A DNA stretch of 12,429 bases from an uncultured Bacteroidales bacterium (GTDB lineage: Bacteria; Bacteroidota; Bacteroidia; Bacteroidales; Paludibacteraceae): contig CAIQOG010000577.1 in the NCBI GenBank assembly GCA_903873355.1, positions 1 to 12,429 on the forward strand, in the 5' to 3' direction. Each line of letters opens with the position of its first letter. Within the stretch, counting starts at the first letter, position 1. Below are positions 7,438 to 12,429 of this stretch, one piece after another. The notes under the pieces were generated by a model. It had not been told where the DNA came from. It worked only from the letters and a program-made list of their open reading frames with translations, and did not search any database. The translations under genes and the position numbers were made by a program.

Positions 7438-7469
7438 CTCCGAAATTGAATGAACTTAAAATTAGTTGA

Positions 7470-7754
7470 TTACCGGTAGGCATAATCGATAAAAGTAATA
7501 AGAACCATTAGTGCAAAAAGCACAAAAACCATTCCCACCAGAATGCGCAGCAACAGACTTTCGTATTTCAAATGCATGAAATAAGACAGAACCATATACC
7601 CTTTGAAACAGGCAATAAGCAATGCCACAGTTACACTTAATGCACCCAAATCTAATGAGGTCACACTGATGGTAAGCAAAGTCATAGTCATTAAGACCAA
7701 TAGTACCCGTATCAGAACCTTATATTCTGTTGTATGTGATGTGTTATTTGCCAT
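7470..7754 (-). CDS. coxD: Small cytochrome c oxidase subunit IV (prokaryotic COX4 family)
   Basis: A 94-residue membrane protein with three hydrophobic helices (about 12-33, 36-57 and 68-91) and the family signature FKGYMVLSYFMHLKYE around residues 50-65. Prokaryotic subunit IV proteins pack against subunits I and III and are thought to help assembly or stability; they carry no redox centre. The length matches the family (about 90-110 residues). It sits 18 bases after coxC and 72 bases before coxB on the same strand, so it is almost certainly part of the oxidase operon. The gene name follows common usage for caa3 operons; some annotations call it ctaF or simply subunit IV. Confidence 0.88.
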   Translation of the reverse strand: MANNTSHTTEYKVLIRVLLVLMTMTLLTISVTSLDLGALSVTVALLIACFKGYMVLSYFMHLKYESLLLRILVGMVFVLFALMVLITFIDYAYR

Positions 7755-7772
7755 CGTTTTTGTGTTTTATTA

Positions 7773-8387
7773 TTATGAAATCAGATACATCAACGGGAAG
7801 AGGAAAATCCAGATTAAATCCACAAGATGCCAGTAAAGAGCACCATTTTCCATAAATGCATAATTTTGGTTGTGTACATTACCTGTTTTCACCTTAAACA
7901 AACAAATAAAAAGTAACACCATACCAACTATTATATGTAATGCATGTAATCCGGTCATGAAGAAATAAAGGCTGAAATACAGCAGGTGTCCTCTGTCAAG
8001 GTGAGTCATTAACTCTGACCCCGGATATAATCCCATTTCAAACTTATGTCCCCATTCAAAGTATTTGTTTACAAGGAAAAGAAGTGCCATAAACAACGTC
8101 ACTCCTATCAATTGCATGGCCAGTTTTTTGTCGCCTTTCTGAACGGCTGTCAACGCCATAGCCACTGTCATACTGCTTATCAGCAGCGCAATGGTATTCA
8201 CGGCACCAATGGTTACACTAAGTTCCAGACTACCTTCACGGAAACTCGTCGGATATTCAAACCTGAAAATAGAATAAACAATAAATAAACCACCAAACAG
8301 CAAAAGTTCGGTGAAAATAAACAACCACATGCCTAATTTCTTGGCTTCGTCGTCGCGGTGTTCTTCTACATGATGTTTTTCACTCAT
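7773..8387 (-). CDS. coxC: Cytochrome c oxidase subunit III
   Basis: A 204-residue heme-copper oxidase subunit III with five membrane helices (about 18-40, 58-80, 91-109, 133-162 and 184-203), the short bacterial form lacking the first two helices of the seven-helix type. Recognisable motifs are FTELLLFGG with E27 in the first helix, MTGLHALHIIVGM around 144-156, and ENGALYWHLVDLIW (180-193) leading into the last helix. Subunit III has no redox centre; in studied oxidases it stabilises subunit I and supports proton uptake. The N-terminus is hydrophilic and His/Glu-rich (MSEKHHVEEH), as is usual. It starts 12 bases after the coxA stop and ends 18 bases before the subunit IV gene. Confidence 0.95.
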   Translation of the reverse strand: MSEKHHVEEHRDDEAKKLGMWLFIFTELLLFGGLFIVYSIFRFEYPTSFREGSLELSVTIGAVNTIALLISSMTVAMALTAVQKGDKKLAMQLIGVTLFMALLFLVNKYFEWGHKFEMGLYPGSELMTHLDRGHLLYFSLYFFMTGLHALHIIVGMVLLFICLFKVKTGNVHNQNYAFMENGALYWHLVDLIWIFLFPLMYLIS

Positions 8388-8399
8388 AACAAGTTCAAT

Positions 8400-10010
8400 T
8401 TATTCGTAATCGTAGGGATTTTCTTTTACAACAATTTCTTCGTCAAAATTCTCCAACGATGGAGGCGATGGAATCTGCCACTCGAGTGTGGTGCCATGCC
8501 ATGGATTTGCTACAGCGATAGTTCCATTACGCGCACCGGCTATCAGATTGTAAATCATCATTAATATACCACTGACAAGTATAAAACCACCAACCGTTGA
8601 AATAACCTGAGCCCACTGGAATTGTGGCAAATAATCATAATAACGGCGCGGCATTCCCTGAACACCAATGATAAACTGCGGGAAATAAAGCAGGTTGAAT
8701 CCGGTAAACAGAAATCCCCATGCCCAGTTGGCCCGTTTGATATTATACATTCTGCCGTACATTTTCGGAAACCAATAATGAATGGCCGAGAAGAATGCAA
8801 AGCCCATACCGCCAAAAATGATATAATGGAAATGTGCCACCACAAACGATGTATCGTGTACCTGAACATCTGTTGCCACCGAACCTAAAATCAAACCGGT
8901 AGTTCCGCCGATAATGAACAGGAAGATGAAAGAAACCGCATAAAGGAATGGCGGCTGCATATCTATAGAACCTTTGTACATGGTTGAAAGCCAGTTAAAT
9001 ACCTTAATAGCACTCGGCACTGCTACGATAAACGTAAGCAATGAAAAAAACCACCGAGCCTGTTCGCTCATACCCGAAGTATACATGTGATGTCCCCACA
9101 CGAGGAATCCAACACCGGCAATTGCCAGACTTGAAAGTGCAATGGCTTTATAACCGTAAATTTTACGTTGACAAAAAGTAGGAATTACTTCCGAAATTAC
9201 ACCCATGGCAGGCAAAATCATAACGTAAACCGCCGGATGCGAATAAATCCAGAAGAGATGCTGATACAGCAGCGGATCACCACCCAATGCAGGATCGAAA
9301 AATCCGATTCCAAACAAACGCTCAGCAATAAGCATAACCAGTGTGATACCTACAATCGGAGTAGCCAGCAACTGAATCCATGCGGTTGCATAAATTGCCC
9401 ACGGGAACAGCGGCATATTAAAAAACTTCATGCCCGGCGCACGCATCTGATGAATGGTTACAATAAAATTCAGACCGGTAAGAATAGATGAGAATCCAAG
9501 TACAAAAGCTGCAGTGGTTGCCATAATTACATTAGTGCCTGTTGTCGTACTGTAAGGAGCATAAAATGTCCAGCCAGTATCGGGAGGTCCGTGTTTTAAA
9601 AATTGTGAGGCAACAGCCATGGCACTACCTACCATGAAAATCCACCACGAAAACCGATTCAATTTCGGAAAAGCAACGTCTTTAGCACCAATCATAATTG
9701 GCAAAAAGAAATTACCAAAAACGGCAGATAAACCCGGAATTACTACCATAAAAATCATTATAACTCCATGAACCGTAAAAACGCCATTATAGGTTTGCGG
9801 TTTCATAATGGTTTGACCCGGTGCGATTAACTCGATACGCATGGCTAAACCCAAAAATGCTCCGATAACAAAAAATGCAGCGATGGCATACATATACAGC
9901 AAGCCTATGCGCTTGTGGTCAGTGGCAAAAATCCAGGAACGAATTCCGGTATATTTGCCCTGATGGTCGAGATAACTTACATACCCGGTTTTTCCGACTT
10001 CTTTACTCAT
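8400..10010 (-). CDS. coxA: Cytochrome c oxidase subunit I, type A2 heme-copper oxidase
   Basis: The 536-residue catalytic subunit, which reduces oxygen to water at a heme/CuB centre and pumps protons. It has about twelve membrane helices. Low-spin heme ligands are H81 and H395, the high-spin heme ligand is H393 (VAHFHY at 391-396), and CuB ligands are H258, H307 and H308, with Tyr262 placed to form the His-Tyr crosslink. The Mg-site pair H385-D386 is present. Helix VI reads YSHPAVY (256-262): Ala260 replaces the D-channel Glu of A1 enzymes, and the preceding Tyr-Ser is the known type A2 signature, as in Rhodothermus and Thermus caa3 oxidases. The channel-entrance Asp (D111, GAKDVAFP) and the K-channel Lys (K336, VPSAIKVFNW) are kept. 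It follows the Sco gene after 13 bases and precedes coxC by 12. Confidence 0.98.
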   Translation of the reverse strand: MSKEVGKTGYVSYLDHQGKYTGIRSWIFATDHKRIGLLYMYAIAAFFVIGAFLGLAMRIELIAPGQTIMKPQTYNGVFTVHGVIMIFMVVIPGLSAVFGNFFLPIMIGAKDVAFPKLNRFSWWIFMVGSAMAVASQFLKHGPPDTGWTFYAPYSTTTGTNVIMATTAAFVLGFSSILTGLNFIVTIHQMRAPGMKFFNMPLFPWAIYATAWIQLLATPIVGITLVMLIAERLFGIGFFDPALGGDPLLYQHLFWIYSHPAVYVMILPAMGVISEVIPTFCQRKIYGYKAIALSSLAIAGVGFLVWGHHMYTSGMSEQARWFFSLLTFIVAVPSAIKVFNWLSTMYKGSIDMQPPFLYAVSFIFLFIIGGTTGLILGSVATDVQVHDTSFVVAHFHYIIFGGMGFAFFSAIHYWFPKMYGRMYNIKRANWAWGFLFTGFNLLYFPQFIIGVQGMPRRYYDYLPQFQWAQVISTVGGFILVSGILMMIYNLIAGARNGTIAVANPWHGTTLEWQIPSPPSLENFDEEIVVKENPYDYE

Positions 10011-10023
10011 ATAATATTAATTT

Positions 10024-10794
10024 TTAATTTTTCTTTTTAGGTCTTAATACGTAAACAATAAAAAAAACTGCGATAAAAAACAAAATTATTGTTCCTGCAA
10101 TCTTAGTAACATCCAATGCGAACCGTTTGTTTTCCGGATCATAGGTATAACACATCAACAATAACTTTTGTATCGTTGGTCTGGTTTGTTCTTTTCCTGC
10201 TTCAATGATGGCCAGTTTAAAGTCTGAGGTCAGGAAAGTAATTCCGTATAGGTAACGGGTAATTTTTCCGGTTGGACTTACAGCAATAATAGCTGAAGGA
10301 TGCACAAAATCCAATCCAACAGCTTTTACTTTGAAACCGGTTGCATCCGTTATTTTGAAAATTGTTGAACTGTCGGTGGTAAGGAAAATCCAGCCATCGC
10401 CATGATCTTTCGAGTAACGATCTACAAATTTCTTTTTCTTGTCCTTAGCTTTCAGCGGTGTATCCCGAAAATTGAAACTAATCGTAATTACCTGATAATC
10501 TTTCCCCAACACTTCCGTTGGTGTTTTGCGGATAACATCACCCACTCCTTCGAGCAGCGGACTGCAAAGTCCCGGACAATCGAAATACACGAACGACAAT
10601 ATCGTTGGTTTCGTAATAAGCTGACGGAGTGTAACCGAATCAGCTTTATCAGTGGCAAATTTCAGGTCAAGCGGCAAAGTAGTTCCCAAATGTTCGTACA
10701 CACCAACTTCGCCCGACTGATCGACCTGCGAAAATGCTGTTTGTAAGCTTAAAAGCAAACAAATAGCTGCAATAGAAAGAAAGTTACTCTTCAT
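10024..10794 (-). CDS. Sco1/SenC-family copper chaperone with C-terminal membrane anchor
   Basis: A 256-residue exported protein of the thioredoxin-like Sco family, which delivers copper to, or keeps reduced the cysteines of, the CuA site of CoxB. A signal peptide (1-22, ending TAFS before Gln) precedes the Sco domain. Metal-binding residues are visible as C73-PGL-C77 (CxxxC) and H165 in DFVHPSAI. A C-terminal helix (about 232-250) followed by RPKKKN would anchor it in the inner membrane facing the periplasm; this form is found in other oxidase gene clusters. The ATG at 10794 is chosen because it begins the signal peptide and leaves a 10-base gap after the preceding gene; an in-frame ATG at 10851 would add 19 residues in front of the signal peptide and overlap that gene by 47 bases. 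It precedes coxA by 13 bases. Confidence 0.93.
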   Translation of the reverse strand: MKSNFLSIAAICLLLSLQTAFSQVDQSGEVGVYEHLGTTLPLDLKFATDKADSVTLRQLITKPTILSFVYFDCPGLCSPLLEGVGDVIRKTPTEVLGKDYQVITISFNFRDTPLKAKDKKKKFVDRYSKDHGDGWIFLTTDSSTIFKITDATGFKVKAVGLDFVHPSAIIAVSPTGKITRYLYGITFLTSDFKLAIIEAGKEQTRPTIQKLLLMCYTYDPENKRFALDVTKIAGTIILFFIAVFFIVYVLRPKKKN

Positions 10795-10804
10795 ATTCTT
10801 AGTT

Positions 10805-11713
10805 TTATTGTGGTTTATTGCTACCTGCTTTGCGAATTTTATTGAGTGCAAAAATCAGATACAATAATACAGCACCAAATGTAAGGATTCCTGCCAGATA
10901 AAGTGCAATAATCCAGATCGGAGCTTTTGCAAGCGTACCCCAGATAGCACGTTTATGGGTCAGTGCAGGTTTATCGGTTGGTACACCCAGTTGTAGTTTG
11001 GTCGAAGATTCAATTTCACCGTAGTTATCGTCGTTGAGTTTTACCACCAACTCAATAGTTCCGGTTTTATCACCCGGAATATCTTTCGGGAAATCAAACA
11101 CAACCTGTCCTTCAGCATTGGTAAGTTTATTTTTCTGAATCTGGAGCTTGCCGAAATAGCGGACAACGAACAATCCAACTTCCGCATTTTTCAATGCAAC
11201 AACTCCCGATTTCTCATTCACTTTTACATCCACTTTTACCTGAGCGGTTATCGGATCATAATTGGTGCTGACCTTTAGCAGTTTGGCTTTGTTGGGATCA
11301 AACTTGGAAAGCGTCTGCACATAGCCCTTATTGAAACTGCGGATATACGAAATCACTTTCCAGCGTTCTTCATCCGAAATCATGCTTTTAAAATTCGGCA
11401 TTAACCCCCGACCGGTGGAAAGAATATAAAATAATTCACCATCGGTTAGCGACTGAGTTCCTTTTGTAGATAAATCCGGCGGAATCGGATTCAACGTTTT
11501 CTGAACATTGCCTTTGCCCGGATTTCCGTGACAGGAAGCACAGTTTTTATTGTAAATGGCTTCACCCTGACCTGCTGATGCAGCATCGAATTTGATATAA
11601 CTGTTTTTGGCTTTTTTATCGGCAGGTACATTCCAGTTATTCTGAGCAAACGATTTCAGGAAAAATACTGAAACAACAGCAAGGGCAACAATTTTAAAAT
11701 TTCTATTGTACAT
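10805..11713 (-). CDS. Membrane-tethered monoheme cytochrome c
   Basis: A 302-residue periplasmic electron carrier. A signal peptide (1-23, KSFA before Gln, no lipobox Cys) is followed by a class I cytochrome c domain (about 45-130) with C58-AS-C61-H62 for heme and M105 (GRGLMPNF) as the probable sixth ligand. A beta-rich, Ig-like stretch (about 155-245) comes next, including TNAEGQVVFDFPKDIPGD, then a C-terminal membrane helix (about 265-290) with basic residues after it. The layout suggests a heme domain on a protein stalk anchored in the inner membrane, carrying electrons from the NrfD-containing quinol-oxidising module upstream to CoxB (inference from gene order). It differs from the usual small lipoprotein ActE of alternative complex III. 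It is 31 bases after the NrfD-family gene and 10 bases before the Sco gene. Confidence 0.9.
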   Translation of the reverse strand: MYNRNFKIVALAVVSVFFLKSFAQNNWNVPADKKAKNSYIKFDAASAGQGEAIYNKNCASCHGNPGKGNVQKTLNPIPPDLSTKGTQSLTDGELFYILSTGRGLMPNFKSMISDEERWKVISYIRSFNKGYVQTLSKFDPNKAKLLKVSTNYDPITAQVKVDVKVNEKSGVVALKNAEVGLFVVRYFGKLQIQKNKLTNAEGQVVFDFPKDIPGDKTGTIELVVKLNDDNYGEIESSTKLQLGVPTDKPALTHKRAIWGTLAKAPIWIIALYLAGILTFGAVLLYLIFALNKIRKAGSNKPQ

Positions 11714-11744
11714 AAGTAGTCAGATTGATATAAGACCTAAATAT

Positions 11745-12429
11745 TTATTTTTTCGATTCACCTTCAACTTGTTCAGTGATTTCAAGGTGTTCGAGGGTTT
11801 CACTCACCGAAACAATCGGAATAACCTTTGCCAGAATGGTGATAATCATCAGCACCATAATCATTGGCGCAAGGGTTACCAGTATTTCTATGAGCGTAGG
11901 AGTATAAATCTTCCAGTTTTGCGGCACGTTTTGAATGGGCAGAAACGGGTGTTCCATGGTTGGAACAACAATGATATAGCGTTTAAACCAGGCACCCAGC
12001 AAAATCATGATGCCGATAACAAGCATTGGAAGCGGTTTTCTCATTTTTTTGAAAAGCAACAAGATAATTGGAATTGCCAACCCCAGAATCTGAACTCCCC
12101 AGAACAACATAGCGTGATTTCCTGTAAAAAGATCGCGTAAATGCATTGCTTCAGCCTCTTTCATTTTATAACCGGGCACCATGTATTCGTTCAGGTTGAA
12201 ATACAGATATACCAGCGAGACCAGCACCATCAGTTTTCCAATCATATCGAAATGTTTGTCAGTGATGTATTCTTCAAGTTTGTAATTCTTACGGAAAATG
12301 TACATGGCAACAATCACCGCAGCCGTACCGGAAACAAAAGCACCGGTAACGAAGTAAGGACCAAAAATATTTGAATCCCAACCTACACGCGAAGTACTGG
12401 CAAACAACCACGAAGTAACGGTGTGAATA
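11745..12429 (-). CDS. NrfD/PsrC-family quinol-site membrane subunit, ActC-like (partial, 5' end outside window)
   Basis: The last 227 codons of an integral membrane protein; the frame stays open to the right edge and no credible start is present. About five hydrophobic helices are visible. The segment FGPYFVTGAFVSG near the left of the visible part, the NEYMVPGY and FTGNHAMLFW region, and AWFKRYIIVVPTM match the second half of NrfD-like proteins, closest in feel to ActC of alternative complex III. These subunits bind quinol and pass electrons to partner iron-sulfur or heme subunits. The hydrophilic tail (VSVSETLEHLEITEQVEGESKK) is cytoplasmic or periplasmic depending on topology. Standing at the head of a cytochrome c, Sco and oxidase series, it probably belongs to a quinol:cytochrome c reductase module. 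PsrC or other NrfD relatives remain possible because the upstream partner genes are not visible. Confidence 0.85.
   Translation of the reverse strand, partial: IHTVTSWLFASTSRVGWDSNIFGPYFVTGAFVSGTAAVIVAMYIFRKNYKLEEYITDKHFDMIGKLMVLVSLVYLYFNLNEYMVPGYKMKEAEAMHLRDLFTGNHAMLFWGVQILGLAIPIILLLFKKMRKPLPMLVIGIMILLGAWFKRYIIVVPTMEHPFLPIQNVPQNWKIYTPTLIEILVTLAPMIMVLMIITILAKVIPIVSVSETLEHLEITEQVEGESKK

Noticed and set aside
7398..7469. Internal promoter for coxB
   Set aside because: No TAnnTTTG match was found on the minus strand in this gap; only the tandem repeat is visible.
9168..9491. 107-residue plus-strand open frame opposite coxA
   Set aside because: It lies wholly antisense to conserved coxA codons, with low-complexity hydrophilic content and no homology recognisable to me.
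10795..10851. Longer Sco protein starting at ATG 10851
   Set aside because: The added 19 residues are hydrophilic, precede a normal signal peptide and overlap the upstream cytochrome gene by 47 bases; ATG 10794 fits better.
11706..12140. 144-residue plus-strand open frame opposite the NrfD-family gene
   Set aside because: The composition (many Asn, His, Gln) is what a reversed membrane-protein gene produces; there is no signal or domain.
12405..12407. TTG as start of the NrfD-family gene
   Set aside because: The reading frame continues without a stop to the window edge, and the residues before it (IHTVTSW) fit the family, so this Leu is internal.

Overview
The window looks like part of a Bacteroidota chromosome. 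Supporting signs are an AT-rich sequence, exported proteins whose signal peptides end in a small residue followed by Gln (NAQ, SAQ, FAQ), TAnnTTTG-type promoter elements, few Shine-Dalgarno sequences, and a one-protein hybrid two-component regulator (HTCS), an architecture typical of this phylum. The respiratory genes point to an aerobic or microaerobic member. I cannot name a genus.

Left part (1-5538), sensing and polysaccharide-related genes. At the left edge is the N-terminus of an exported protein on the minus strand. It is divergent from a large plus-strand HTCS of 1456 residues: signal peptide, two-propeller sensor, Y_Y_Y domain, membrane helix, histidine kinase, receiver and AraC-type DNA-binding domain. 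The shared intergenic space carries a TAnnTTTG box facing each gene. Just downstream on the plus strand is a small exported protein. It resembles the domain found next to or fused to unsaturated rhamnogalacturonyl hydrolases (GH105/GH88) in Bacteroides-type genomes. Together these suggest a fragment of a glycan-response locus, possibly for pectin, but no SusC/SusD pair or certain glycosidase is visible.

Right part (5535-12429), a minus-strand respiratory operon read from right to left. Its order is an NrfD-family quinol-site membrane subunit (5' end outside the window), a membrane-tethered monoheme cytochrome c, a Sco copper chaperone, then CoxA, CoxC, a small subunit IV, CoxB with a fused cytochrome c domain (caa3-type), and CtaB (heme O synthase). 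Spacing is tight: 31, 10, 13, 12, 18, 72 and 54 bases. The simplest reading is a quinol to oxygen chain: quinol is oxidised at an alternative-complex-III-like module, electrons pass through one or two tethered cytochromes c to CuA and then to the heme-copper centre, and Sco and CtaB supply copper and heme.

Notable details are a type A2 proton-channel signature in CoxA (YSHPAVY), loss of the usual CuA/Mg glutamate in CoxB (CTVYC instead of CxExC), a long imperfect hairpin between coxB and ctaB, a TTTACAA tandem repeat upstream of coxB, and a tail-to-tail stop-codon overlap at a TTAA where the two transcription units meet. I saw no tRNA, rRNA, CRISPR array, insertion sequence or disrupted gene. 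No intergenic stretch exceeds 300 bases; the longest is about 197 bases, between the divergent genes at the left.
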